Assembly: GCF_009847015.1 (NCBI RefSeq)
Contig: NZ_WVEM01000006.1
Span: 186,001-250,000 of the forward strand
Source: Sunxiuqinia indica
GTDB lineage: Bacteria; Bacteroidota; Bacteroidia; Bacteroidales; Prolixibacteraceae
Direction of reading: 5' to 3'
DNA: 64,000 bases
The translations under genes and the position numbers were made by a program. This document shows positions 37,073 to 46,233 of this stretch, piece after piece. Position 1 is the first letter of the stretch, and the number at the start of each line of letters is the position of its first letter. The notes under the pieces are model-generated. The model worked only from the letters and a program-made list of their open reading frames with translations. It ran no database searches and was not told the origin of the DNA.

Positions 37073-38050
37073 ATGAACGATAAAAAAATTAAAAATTGGT
37101 TGTTGCTAATTTTGATTGTTGCAGGCATATCGGCTTGCAGCCCGCAAGAAGCAAAAAGAATCTCCAATCCTATCATGGAGGGCTACTTTGCGGATCCTAC
37201 GATAGTGCACTATGACGGTAAATATTATATTTATGCTACCATCGATCCGTGGGGTGGCGAAGAATTGGCGGTTTTCGAAACGGTCGATTTTCAACAATTC
37301 GAACAAAAGCATATTAACTGGCCAACAAAAGAAGCGTGTACAAGTACTACTTCCGGGAATGATATGGTTTGGGCTCCTTCTGTAGTACAAGGAACAGATG
37401 GGAAGTTTTATATGTATGTTTCAGTTGGTAACGAGATTTGGGCAGGGAGCGCTGAGCATCCGCTTGGGCCCTGGAAGAATGCGAAAGAAGATGGCACTCC
37501 GCTCATACCGGGTAATACGATTCCCGGGTACCACATGATTGATGCAGAATGTTTTATCGATGACGATAATCAGGCATACCTTTATTGGGGATCAGGCTTA
37601 AACTGGGTGAATGGCAAATGTTTTATGGTTCCTTTGGCAGCGAATATGGTTGATTTTCTGAAAGAGCCAACAGATGTGACACCTCCTAATTATTTTGAAG
37701 GACCGGTTATGATGAAAAAGAATGGAATCTATTACCTGATGTATTCTAACGGGAAAGCAATTGATCATACCTACAATGTTCGATATGCCACCGCAAAAAG
37801 CCCATGGGGCCCATTTGAAGAAGGTTCCAATAGTCCTATCCTCAAAACCTCGGCCGATAGTACAACTTATGGCCCCGGTCATCACTGCGTATTTTCTCAC
37901 GATGGACAGGATTATATTCTCTATCATCGTATTTTTCCGCAGAATGAAGACTATGTATTAAGACAACTTTGCCTCGATAGTTTAAATTTTGATCTGGAAG
38001 GAATCATCAAAAACGTTAAACCTCAAGGGGTAGCACCTTTTGTTCACTAA
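37073..38050 (+). CDS. Single-domain GH43 family glycosidase
   Basis: A 325-residue lipoprotein (GISAC, C22) made of the five-bladed GH43 propeller only. The triad is visible as GYFADPTI (about residue 38), HMIDAECF (about 160) and YFEGPVMM (about 208). It is shorter than and only distantly similar to the GH43 at 33173, so the two probably remove different side groups. Arabinofuranosidase, xylosidase or galactosidase activity is possible. It is 12 bp upstream of the GH28-like gene. Confidence 0.9.
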   Translation: MNDKKIKNWLLLILIVAGISACSPQEAKRISNPIMEGYFADPTIVHYDGKYYIYATIDPWGGEELAVFETVDFQQFEQKHINWPTKEACTSTTSGNDMVWAPSVVQGTDGKFYMYVSVGNEIWAGSAEHPLGPWKNAKEDGTPLIPGNTIPGYHMIDAECFIDDDNQAYLYWGSGLNWVNGKCFMVPLAANMVDFLKEPTDVTPPNYFEGPVMMKKNGIYYLMYSNGKAIDHTYNVRYATAKSPWGPFEEGSNSPILKTSADSTTYGPGHHCVFSHDGQDYILYHRIFPQNEDYVLRQLCLDSLNFDLEGIIKNVKPQGVAPFVH

Positions 38051-38062
38051 AAAGGAAACGAC

Positions 38063-39457
38063 ATGAAATATATTATTTGTACATTCTTAATCAGTATTGC
38101 TTCACTTATTCAAGCACAAGAGCTAACAACTTACGAAGTGCCGCAAGAGTTGTTTTATACTGCGCATAACGATGATTTTACCGTTAAAGTTCGCATTCCC
38201 GGAGGCGATTGGAAAGATTTATATGAGTATAAAGTTGGGGTGGATATGGATACCCAAAGTACTGCGTCGATGGTTTCATTCGATTTTACAGGAATGGTTG
38301 AAGTGCAGGTTCGAAAGAATAATGGATTGGTGAACGCAGTGCAGATCCGTCCGTTGTCCTATGGGATTACGCCAAAAGTGCAGGAGCAAATCATAACTTT
38401 CACGCTCGATCAACCACGTAAGATATCGCTTGAAGTTAATGGAGATAAACTTCAAAATCTGCACATTTTTGCCAATGCTGTATTAACCAACAAGCCCGAT
38501 CCTGATGATCCAAACGTGCTTTATTTTGGCCCCGGGCTTCATCAACCGAAGGATCTGCCTGGCGATGTATTTCACATCCCTTCTGATAAAACAGTATTTA
38601 TTGATGGTGGTGCAGTTATAAAAGCCAAATTGTTAGTTGATAATGCACATGATGTTAGAATAGTCGGGCATGGAATTGTCTTTCAGCCTGAACGGGGAGT
38701 TGAAATCCGGCATTCGCAAAATGTAACCGTTGATGGACCAATTTTTATTAACCCAAAACATTACACAATATACGGAGGTCAAACAACTGGTTTGACTGTG
38801 CGAAATATCAAATCGTTTAGCAACCAGGGCTGGAGCGATGGTATAGACCTTATGGCGTGCTCAGATGTTGTAATTGACGATGTGTTTATGCGAAACTCCG
38901 ACGATTGTATTGCTATTTACGGACACCGTTGGCAGTTTTATGGTAATGCACAAAATTATCAGGTTAAAAATTCAACACTTTGGGCCGACATTGCGCATCC
39001 GATAAATATTGGGGGGCATGGAAATGCAGAAGCTGGTGGTGATACCATTGAAAATATAGCTTTTACCAATATTGATATTTTGGAACACGATGAAGATGAC
39101 AGAAATTATCAGGGATGTTTGTCGATAGCGTGCGCAGATAATAACCTGGTTAGGAATGTGAGCTACAAAAACATCCGTATAGAAGATTTTCAGGAAGGAC
39201 AGTTATTTCATTTCAGAGTTGTATTTAATCCAAAATACAGCTCGGCTTCTGGCCGGGGAATTGAAAATATTACGTTGGAAAATATTGAATACAATGGTTG
39301 GGGAGCTAATCCGTCAATTATCCTTGGTTATAATGAAGAGCGCCTCGTGAAGGATATTCAAATTAAAGGATTAAAAATCAACGGGAAACTGATCAGTAAT
39401 GCTACGGATGGCAATATTAAGATTGGAGAGCATGCTGTTCAAGTAGATTTCAAATAG
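38063..39457 (+). CDS. GH28-like right-handed parallel beta-helix glycosidase
   Basis: A 464-residue protein with signal peptide (about 1-18, IQAQE), an N-terminal beta-sandwich (to about 150) and a beta-helix. The GH28-type catalytic pieces are present: SDGIDLM (about residue 268), NSDDCIAIYGH (about 281) and GGHGN (about 315). The Asp residues of SDGID and NSDDC and the His of GHG match polygalacturonase positions. GH28 hydrolyses galacturonic-acid or related alpha-linkages; the related GH49 dextranase group is an alternative. The gene is in the same operon as the flanking GH43 and heparinase genes (12 and 21 bp gaps). Confidence 0.75.
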   Translation: MKYIICTFLISIASLIQAQELTTYEVPQELFYTAHNDDFTVKVRIPGGDWKDLYEYKVGVDMDTQSTASMVSFDFTGMVEVQVRKNNGLVNAVQIRPLSYGITPKVQEQIITFTLDQPRKISLEVNGDKLQNLHIFANAVLTNKPDPDDPNVLYFGPGLHQPKDLPGDVFHIPSDKTVFIDGGAVIKAKLLVDNAHDVRIVGHGIVFQPERGVEIRHSQNVTVDGPIFINPKHYTIYGGQTTGLTVRNIKSFSNQGWSDGIDLMACSDVVIDDVFMRNSDDCIAIYGHRWQFYGNAQNYQVKNSTLWADIAHPINIGGHGNAEAGGDTIENIAFTNIDILEHDEDDRNYQGCLSIACADNNLVRNVSYKNIRIEDFQEGQLFHFRVVFNPKYSSASGRGIENITLENIEYNGWGANPSIILGYNEERLVKDIQIKGLKINGKLISNATDGNIKIGEHAVQVDFK

Positions 39458-39478
39458 AAATAGAGAAAGCCTGATAAA

Positions 39479-41785
39479 ATGCAAAAGAGATTGTTTATAA
39501 AAAGAATACTACTGATTGTTATCGTATGCTTTACGGGCTCTTCCATATTCGCAAACGGACGTAGTTATTTACTACATACTGATGCCAATGTTGCCCGGCT
39601 GAAAAAGCAAATAGAAACTAATATAGAGGTGAAAGAGGCATGGATAAAACAGCTGGAAACAGCTGAAGATTTGTTGGAAAAAGACAAGAACGGAGCACCG
39701 GATTTGCAGACTCTAGGATTAGTTTATCGGGTTACAGGGGATACACGATTTGCCAAACGTATAAAGCATACGTTGCTACAAATTATTAGCAGGGAAACCT
39801 GGGAAGGCCGGGAATTACTGCAACGCACTCCGCCATGGAAAGGTGGTTTGGGTACCGCACATACAACGTTTTATGTGTCTATTGGTTTTGATTGTGTTTA
39901 CGAGTTTTTAAACCCTGAAGAGCGTCGCCAGATTGCTGAAGGAATAGTCCGTCTGGGAATTCAACCAGCTATGGATGATTGGTTGAATGCCGATTCCAGC
40001 ATCCACACTTTCGATACCATGGGGCACAACTGGTGGAGTGCTTGCGTAGATATGGCAGGGGTTGCCGCCCTGGCAGTAAGAGATGAGATTCCTGAAGCAA
40101 GGCAATGGGTCAAAGAAGTTTCAGCATATTCTGTTGAGTGGTTTAACTATGCTGGAAGCGTTCTGCAAAATAAACCCAAATCATTCGATCGCAATGGCGG
40201 ATTTTACGAAAGCATTAACTACGCTAACTTTGGTTTTTCACAATATCTGCTTTTTCGTTTGGCTCATCAAAATGTACTCCCAAACGTAGAATTGCCTGCA
40301 ATTCCTCAAATGGAACTTATGGCTGATTTTTTTATTCAGACAACTTATTATTCTGAAGATGGGCCGATTGCCGTTAATTTTGGCGATGGCGGTGCTCATC
40401 GAAACGGAAATGCATGTGTGGTTTTACTTTGGAACTTAGGTATTCAAAAAGACCGTTATGCCTGGTACCTTAAACAAACAAATCATGGCGATGACAGAGA
40501 GGGATTAACAGTTGGTACAGCAAATGGCCTTATTCTTAATCCCGATCTTCCGGAGCTGAAAGAAGGTTATAGCCCGGAATTATCTACAATGCAACTGTTC
40601 CCGGACATGGGTTGGGCAATGTTACGTGATTCATGGAAAAAGGATGCTTCATTTTTGGCTGTTAAATCGGGTTTTACCTGGAATCATACACATGCCGATG
40701 CCGGATCGTACATCCTTTTTCATAAGGGAAAAAACCTGATTATCGATTCAGGGCATTCGGGGTATAGTTCGCCGCTTTACACAAAATATGATTGCCAGAG
40801 TATAGCCCACAACGTGGTGTTATTTAACGGTGAAGGGCAGCGAAAAAAAGACCCGTATTTTGGCGTGGTAAACCCTGGGAGCCTTCATAATTTAATTGGC
40901 ACAAGTGATTTTAAATATCTTTTGGCCGATGCAACCGGACCTTACTCACATCTTCTTTCCAGAAACTACCGTAGCTTTATTTGGATAGGTGATGTTATCT
41001 TGGTATTCGATGATTTATTGGCTGACGAACCGGGACAATTTGAGTGGTTGCTACACTACGAAGGGGACTCAGAACGCCGGGGACTTGATTTATCAATAAA
41101 AGATGGTGACGCAGAGGTGCTTGTTCGCCCGCTGTTTCCGGAAACATTTCCCAATGGAGGATTACCCCATGACTTCCCGGAGAAAATGCGCTTAACTGAA
41201 AAGTTGGGATATAAAGATCGCAATACAAGCCAGGCATACTGGTCAATTAGTCATTTTGAGCAAACAAGCCGTACCAAGTTTCTGTCTGCTATAATCCTTA
41301 AAAATGAAGAAAACAAAACTAATTTACCGTTGATTGAACGTTTCCAGGGAAACGATTTCTTAGGTGTCCGCATCACGCAAAAGGGGGAAATAACTGAGGT
41401 CTATTTCAACCTGTTAGCAGATGGACGATTAAAACACCGCAACAGCATTATCAGTATCAACGGATGGGAAACCGATGCATACATAATGGCGATAACCTTT
41501 AATGAAGGGACTGATAAAACAAAGGTAGAAAACGTAAAAGATTTGTTTTTAAGCCACGGTAGTTATGTTAGGAGTAATGGGCAGGTATTGGTGCATGCAT
41601 TGTCGAAATATTCAGCATTGGTCGAGGATTTTAACGGACAAGCAAATATCAGTTTTCAAGGGCAACCAATAACCAGTTTTAGCCTGTATTCTCCAGGAAA
41701 TAAGTCATCAATCTTAGTCAATAATAAGACTTATCATGGTGATTATGATTTGCAAACAAAACGGATCAAAACAACTATTAAATAG
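39479..41785 (+). CDS. Heparinase II/III-like polysaccharide lyase
   Basis: A 768-residue secreted protein with a signal peptide ending SSIFAN (about 25). It has an N-terminal alpha toroid (HNWWSACVDMAGV at about residue 182, probable Asn/His/Trp active-site segment) and a heparinase II/III C-terminal beta-sandwich (NHTHADAGSYILFHKGKN at about 401, then DSGHSGY). Members cleave uronic-acid-containing chains by beta-elimination. The PL family is uncertain (PL12/15/21/33/37-like). It is 21 bp after the GH28-like gene and 2 bp before GH97, so all are co-translated. Confidence 0.82.
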   Translation: MQKRLFIKRILLIVIVCFTGSSIFANGRSYLLHTDANVARLKKQIETNIEVKEAWIKQLETAEDLLEKDKNGAPDLQTLGLVYRVTGDTRFAKRIKHTLLQIISRETWEGRELLQRTPPWKGGLGTAHTTFYVSIGFDCVYEFLNPEERRQIAEGIVRLGIQPAMDDWLNADSSIHTFDTMGHNWWSACVDMAGVAALAVRDEIPEARQWVKEVSAYSVEWFNYAGSVLQNKPKSFDRNGGFYESINYANFGFSQYLLFRLAHQNVLPNVELPAIPQMELMADFFIQTTYYSEDGPIAVNFGDGGAHRNGNACVVLLWNLGIQKDRYAWYLKQTNHGDDREGLTVGTANGLILNPDLPELKEGYSPELSTMQLFPDMGWAMLRDSWKKDASFLAVKSGFTWNHTHADAGSYILFHKGKNLIIDSGHSGYSSPLYTKYDCQSIAHNVVLFNGEGQRKKDPYFGVVNPGSLHNLIGTSDFKYLLADATGPYSHLLSRNYRSFIWIGDVILVFDDLLADEPGQFEWLLHYEGDSERRGLDLSIKDGDAEVLVRPLFPETFPNGGLPHDFPEKMRLTEKLGYKDRNTSQAYWSISHFEQTSRTKFLSAIILKNEENKTNLPLIERFQGNDFLGVRITQKGEITEVYFNLLADGRLKHRNSIISINGWETDAYIMAITFNEGTDKTKVENVKDLFLSHGSYVRSNGQVLVHALSKYSALVEDFNGQANISFQGQPITSFSLYSPGNKSSILVNNKTYHGDYDLQTKRIKTTIK

Positions 41786-41787
41786 CT

Positions 41788-43737
41788 ATGAAAAAATATA
41801 ATATCGCCATCATTATAGTCCTGCTAATATTCAGCAGTAAAACAAATGCCCAAAAAATTATTGAATCCACCAAACAGGTTTTAAAATCACCAAACGAAAA
41901 ATTTGTATTTGAGTTTTTCCAGAAAAGTGATCGCAATGGGAAAAAGCAAATGTATTATCAGCTTTCTTTTGAAGGTAAACCTGTCATTTTAGAATCAGAA
42001 TTGGGAGTAATTATAGAAAATAACCTGTTTGAGTCGGCTTTGGCAATAGAAAACGATCCCAGTGACTTGTGGTGCGAGAACCTGGATTTTAAAGGTGTAG
42101 AGAGAAATTCGGTTGAAGAAACCTGGAAGCCGGTTTATGGAGAACGGAACGTGGTCAAAAACCACTATAATGAAATGGTGATTCACTTCAACAAATTTGG
42201 AACGGAAGGTGATTTGGAAGAAGGTTATGCCGGAACGTTTTACGATAAACGTCGGAGTTATAATATGGATCTTTTGGTGAGGGCTTATAATGAAGGAGTT
42301 GCCTTCTCTTATCATTTCCCTGAAACTTCAAATGGCCTTTTTTTACATATCGAAGGAGAACAAACCAGCTACACCTTACCCAAAGGTACTATGGCTTATT
42401 ATGAACGCTGGGCCCAGGGGCCTTATAGTTATTTGCCTTTAGAAGATTGGCCGGGTGAGTGTGAACGACCATTAACGTTGGACTTGAAATGCGGATTACA
42501 TGTAGCTCTACTTGAAGCACAAATGGTTGATTATAGCAGAGGAAAGTTTGTATTGGATGATCATCAAGCAAATACCATTAAGCTGTCTATGTATAGCAAC
42601 GTTGACGCTACCCGCCCCTATTCAACTCCCTGGAGAGTGATTATGGCGGCAGATACACCCGGAGAACTATTAGAAAATAACGACATTGTATTAAATCTGA
42701 ATAAACCCAATCAAATCCAAAATACTTCGTGGATAAAACCAGGAAAGGTTATCCGATCGAACCTGACAACTCAGGAAGCGATAGCATGCATTAATTTTGC
42801 TGCGGAGCATAACCTTCAGTATGTACATCTCGATGCCGGCTGGTATGGCTCGGAAGTGGACGTAACTTCGGATGCTACAACGGTTGATGAGAGCAGGGAT
42901 TTGGATATCCATGAATTGGTAAATTATGGGGCAAGCAAAGGTGTTGGTATAATGTACTACATTAATCAACGCGCATTAACTAATCGATTGGATGAAGTGT
43001 TTGAACAATGCCGGAAATGGGGAGTAAGGGGCGTTAAATTTGGATTTGTTCACATCGGTTCAAACCGTTGGACAACCTGGTTACACGAGGCGGTAAAAAA
43101 AGCTGCCAAGTATCAATTGATGATCGACATTCACGATGAATACCGTCCAACCGGGTTTAGTCGTACTTACCCAAATCTTATGACGCAGGAAGGCATTCGA
43201 GGAAACGAGGAAATGCCGGATGCAACGCATAATACCACACTCCCTTTCACTCGTTTCCTTGCTGGTGCAGGTGATTATACTATTTGCTATTACAACAATC
43301 GAATAAAAACAACACATGCTCATCAGTTGGCCTTGTCTGTTGTATTTTATAGCCCATTGCAGTTTCTTTATTGGTATGATAAACCGTCTGCTTATCAAGG
43401 CGAAAAAGAGATTGCCTTTTTCGACGCGGTAAAAACGGTTTGGGATGATACGAAAGTAATAAACGGTGAAGTTGGCAAATACATTACGGTTGCACGTCGC
43501 TCAGGAGATGAATGGTATGTTGGTGCAATAACAAACAATGACGGCCGCAACATTCAAATTCCCTGCTCATATCTTGAGCCCGGGAAAAGCTATACGGCAA
43601 CCATTTATTATGACGATATGAGCCTGAATAGTCGAACTAATGTGAATATTAATACACAAGAAGTAGATAATAAGAGTACCCTAAATTTCGAGTTGCAGGC
43701 AAGTGGAGGAGTGGCCATTCATATTCAACCAAATTAA
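41788..43737 (+). CDS. GH97 family alpha-glycosidase
   Basis: A 649-residue secreted enzyme (signal peptide to about 22, TNAQK). It has the GH97 N-domain, the barrel (YVHLDAGWYG at about 350) and the C-domain ending in GGVAIHIQPN. Where retaining GH97 alpha-galactosidases have a nucleophile Asp, this protein reads VKFGFVHIGS, with Gly. TQEGIRGNEEMP keeps the family glutamates. This pattern fits the inverting SusB-like subgroup acting on alpha-glucosides, stated from memory of that subgroup. It is the last gene of PUL1 and would release terminal alpha-linked hexose. Confidence 0.88.
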   Translation: MKKYNIAIIIVLLIFSSKTNAQKIIESTKQVLKSPNEKFVFEFFQKSDRNGKKQMYYQLSFEGKPVILESELGVIIENNLFESALAIENDPSDLWCENLDFKGVERNSVEETWKPVYGERNVVKNHYNEMVIHFNKFGTEGDLEEGYAGTFYDKRRSYNMDLLVRAYNEGVAFSYHFPETSNGLFLHIEGEQTSYTLPKGTMAYYERWAQGPYSYLPLEDWPGECERPLTLDLKCGLHVALLEAQMVDYSRGKFVLDDHQANTIKLSMYSNVDATRPYSTPWRVIMAADTPGELLENNDIVLNLNKPNQIQNTSWIKPGKVIRSNLTTQEAIACINFAAEHNLQYVHLDAGWYGSEVDVTSDATTVDESRDLDIHELVNYGASKGVGIMYYINQRALTNRLDEVFEQCRKWGVRGVKFGFVHIGSNRWTTWLHEAVKKAAKYQLMIDIHDEYRPTGFSRTYPNLMTQEGIRGNEEMPDATHNTTLPFTRFLAGAGDYTICYYNNRIKTTHAHQLALSVVFYSPLQFLYWYDKPSAYQGEKEIAFFDAVKTVWDDTKVINGEVGKYITVARRSGDEWYVGAITNNDGRNIQIPCSYLEPGKSYTATIYYDDMSLNSRTNVNINTQEVDNKSTLNFELQASGGVAIHIQPN

Positions 43738-43848
43738 CTGATTTTACTAAGTACACGACAAAATAAACTATCTTATCTCTTAACCACTCCAATATTGAAC
43801 TGAGCCCAAATTGAGCTGCAATCTGTGTGCAAATTGTGACAAACAAAA

Positions 43849-43880
43849 AGAGAGCTACAACTAATTAGTTGTAGCTCTCT
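43849..43880 (-). terminator. Perfect 32-nt palindromic terminator beside tRNA fragment
   Basis: Sixteen-base arms, AGAGAGCTACAACTAA and its exact complement (43849-43864, 43865-43880), form a perfect dyad. On the minus strand it is followed by TTTTTG, so it is the native terminator of the tRNA whose 3' fragment lies just to its right. On the plus strand it may also stop transcription from PUL1. Confidence 0.82.
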
Positions 43881-43889
43881 GGTTTTTAA

Positions 43890-43932
<43 letters not shown>

Positions 43933-44002
43933 CAAGTGTTTTTTGACTTTCATTTAACGTCACAACCCTTCATGTAGCTGATATTCTGGCATTTAAAAAA
44001 CG

Positions 44003-44010
44003 TAACTTTG
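44003..44010 (+). promoter_or_regulatory. -7 box of the integrase promoter
   Basis: TAACTTTG fits TAnnTTTG. No clear TTTG -33 element is present at the right distance. Predicted leader is about 65 nt before the ATG at 44083. Confidence 0.4.
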
Positions 44011-44082
44011 TGATAAATTATTATTTATTTACCTTTATTAGACTATTTGTTGTACCTATGTTGTACCCAAAATTCATCCCAA

Positions 44083-45291
44083 ATGATTAGTTTTAAGACA
44101 GTTCTAAGGAAGAAAAAATTATCTACGGGTAAATATCCCATTTATCTAAGAATTACTAAAGACCGAAAGACTATATTCTTTCGCACTCCTTATACTTCTT
44201 TAGAAAGGGAATGGGATGAAAAACAAGGCAAATTCAATAAACACGCTTCAGATTATTTACAGAAAAACAGACTGCTTCTAAAGTTTATCGACCGGGCAAC
44301 CAATATTGTTACTGATCTGGAACAAAATAAATCCGATTATACTTTGTCTGATGTTGAGAATGCCTTACGCATTGAAACCAATCCTGCCAATAAGGTGATA
44401 TATCCATTTTGGGAAGAGATAATCTCAGAACAAAAATTAGCCGGCAGAACTGGCAATGCCAGAATTCACTCTGACACTCTTGTCTCTGTTAAAAAGTTCT
44501 CCAAGGGCAAAGAGCTGATCTTTCATCAAATCACACCCGAATTTTTGGAAAAATATGAATCATGGTTACGCTCAAGAGGGGGTACTGACGGTGGAATTGG
44601 TGTTAAAATGAGATCTATTCGTTCTGTTTTTAACGCCGCAATAAAAAGAGGCCGAATAAAAGAAGCCATTTATCCATTTAAATCTTATAAAGTATCAAAA
44701 CTCAAAGGTAAGGGAGCCAAAAAGGCTCTAAAATTGGATGACATTCAGAAAATTGCAAAACTAGACTTAAGCAAACATCCTATTTTGGTTGATACCAGGA
44801 ATTATTTCATATTCAGCTTTTACACAAGGGGAATGAATTTTGCAGATATGGCTATCCTTAAATGGAAAGATGTCTCGGATGATCGAATTTATTATACCCG
44901 TTCCAAAACAAAAAGGAACTTTCAAATAAAGATTCTACCTCCAGTTCAAGAAATCCTTAACTACTATAGAGGAAAACGAAATCAAACGGATTACGTCTTT
45001 CCAATACTACTCGAAAAGGACATGACTTTCTCTCACTTAGAGAACCGGAAAAGAAAAATCCTAAAAAGATATAATAAAGGATTAAAGGAAATTGCATCCT
45101 TATGTGGTATTGACAAACCATTATCGAGCTATGTTGCCCGCCACAGTTATGCAAACAGCTTAAAACAGAAGGGCATCTCCACAGACATTATCAGTGAATC
45201 CATGGGACACCAAAATATTGCCATCACACAAGCTTATCTTAAAGAATTGGATAATACACTGGTGGATGAAGCTATGGAGGTATTATTGTAA
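44083..45291 (+). CDS. Tyrosine recombinase/integrase of the mobile element
   Basis: A 402-residue integrase with an N-terminal Arm/SAM-like region (1-210) and a catalytic domain. Box I Arg lies in FYTRGMNFADM, the Lys segment in RSKTKRNF, box II in SYVARHSYA (Tyr in place of the usual His, as is common in Bacteroidota integrases), box III in ESMGHQNI, and the nucleophile Tyr in TQAYLKEL. It is complete. It reads away from the tRNA fragment at 43891, the standard arrangement for tRNA-integrating elements. The ATG at 44083 is preferred over a TTG at 44047. Confidence 0.94.
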   Translation: MISFKTVLRKKKLSTGKYPIYLRITKDRKTIFFRTPYTSLEREWDEKQGKFNKHASDYLQKNRLLLKFIDRATNIVTDLEQNKSDYTLSDVENALRIETNPANKVIYPFWEEIISEQKLAGRTGNARIHSDTLVSVKKFSKGKELIFHQITPEFLEKYESWLRSRGGTDGGIGVKMRSIRSVFNAAIKRGRIKEAIYPFKSYKVSKLKGKGAKKALKLDDIQKIAKLDLSKHPILVDTRNYFIFSFYTRGMNFADMAILKWKDVSDDRIYYTRSKTKRNFQIKILPPVQEILNYYRGKRNQTDYVFPILLEKDMTFSHLENRKRKILKRYNKGLKEIASLCGIDKPLSSYVARHSYANSLKQKGISTDIISESMGHQNIAITQAYLKELDNTLVDEAMEVLL

Positions 45292-45405
45292 AAATAAGAA
45301 TACTTTTACACTGATGAAACGAGCATGGAAGTACTTCGCATATAAGAAAGTAGTTAAAATGCGAGTTCCATAGTGGTACCACTGAAAATAAACAATTTTA
45401 ATCAC

Positions 45406-46164
45406 GTGAAAATACAATATTGCTCAGATTTACACTTGGAATTTCCAGAGAATAAGAAGTATTTATTGAAAAACCCAATAACGCCAGGGGGAGATATTCT
45501 TGTATTGGCTGGTGACATTGTACCTTTTAAGATTATGGATAAGCACAATGATTTCTGGGATTATGTATCATCTAATTTTCGCTACACATATTGGGTGCCA
45601 GGAAATCATGAATATTATTATTCCGAGATAGGAGAACGTTCGGGAAAATTCGTTGAAAAAATACGCAGCAATGTTCTTTTGGTTAACAATACTTCATTTG
45701 TACATGATGGTGTGAGATTAATTTTCACAACTCTGTGGACTGCTTTGTCAGATTTTAATCAATTTGCAATACAGCAACAATTATCCGATTTCAGGGTAAT
45801 AAAAAACAACGGTCGTGTATTTGCCCCTGATGATTATAATCAAATACACAACTCCTGTTTGGGTTACCTAAAGCAAGAATTATCTAAAAATAATTGCGAG
45901 CAAACCGTAGTGGTAACTCATCATGTTCCAACAATGCAGAATTATCACGAAAAATATAATGGCAGTATCTTAAATGCGGCTTTCGCTGTTGAGCTACATG
46001 ATTTAATAACGGATTCAGATATTGATTTCTGGATATTTGGGCACCATCATCAGAATGGTTCTGATTTTATGGTTGGAAAAACAAAACTACTTACCTGCCA
46101 GCTTGGTTATGTTGAGTTTAGTGAGCATATAGGTTTTTCAGCCAGCAAATGCATTGTTGTTTGA
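45406..46164 (+). CDS. Calcineurin-like metallophosphoesterase (element cargo)
   Basis: A 252-residue phosphoesterase with all metal-binding blocks: SDLHLEF (D-x-H, residues about 7-9), LVLAGDIV (GD), GNHEYYY (GNHE), VVTHHVP and FGHHHQ (GHxH). I choose the GTG at 45406, which gives the usual family start MKIQYCSDLHLEF; another GTG at 45373 is possible. It has no signal peptide. The substrate is unknown. It lies between the integrase and the AbiE-like pair, so a nucleotide- or nucleic-acid-directed role in host-element conflict is possible but unproven. Confidence 0.88.
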   Translation: MKIQYCSDLHLEFPENKKYLLKNPITPGGDILVLAGDIVPFKIMDKHNDFWDYVSSNFRYTYWVPGNHEYYYSEIGERSGKFVEKIRSNVLLVNNTSFVHDGVRLIFTTLWTALSDFNQFAIQQQLSDFRVIKNNGRVFAPDDYNQIHNSCLGYLKQELSKNNCEQTVVVTHHVPTMQNYHEKYNGSILNAAFAVELHDLITDSDIDFWIFGHHHQNGSDFMVGKTKLLTCQLGYVEFSEHIGFSASKCIVV

Positions 46165-46221
46165 TTATTAATAGAATAAACCTACATTTGCACAATATAC
46201 TTAGTGGATTTATTGTGCAAA
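46160..46221 (+). promoter_or_regulatory. Promoter and palindromic operator of the AbiE-like pair
   Basis: TTTG (46160-46163), a 19-bp spacer and TACATTTG (46183-46190) make a consensus Bacteroidota promoter. A perfect 11-bp inverted repeat, TTTGCACAATA (46187-46197) and TATTGTGCAAA (46211-46221), overlaps the -7 box and the start of transcription. This placement would block RNA polymerase, as expected for autorepression by the first gene product. Confidence 0.78.
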
Positions 46222-46233
46222 ATCAAGTTTATC

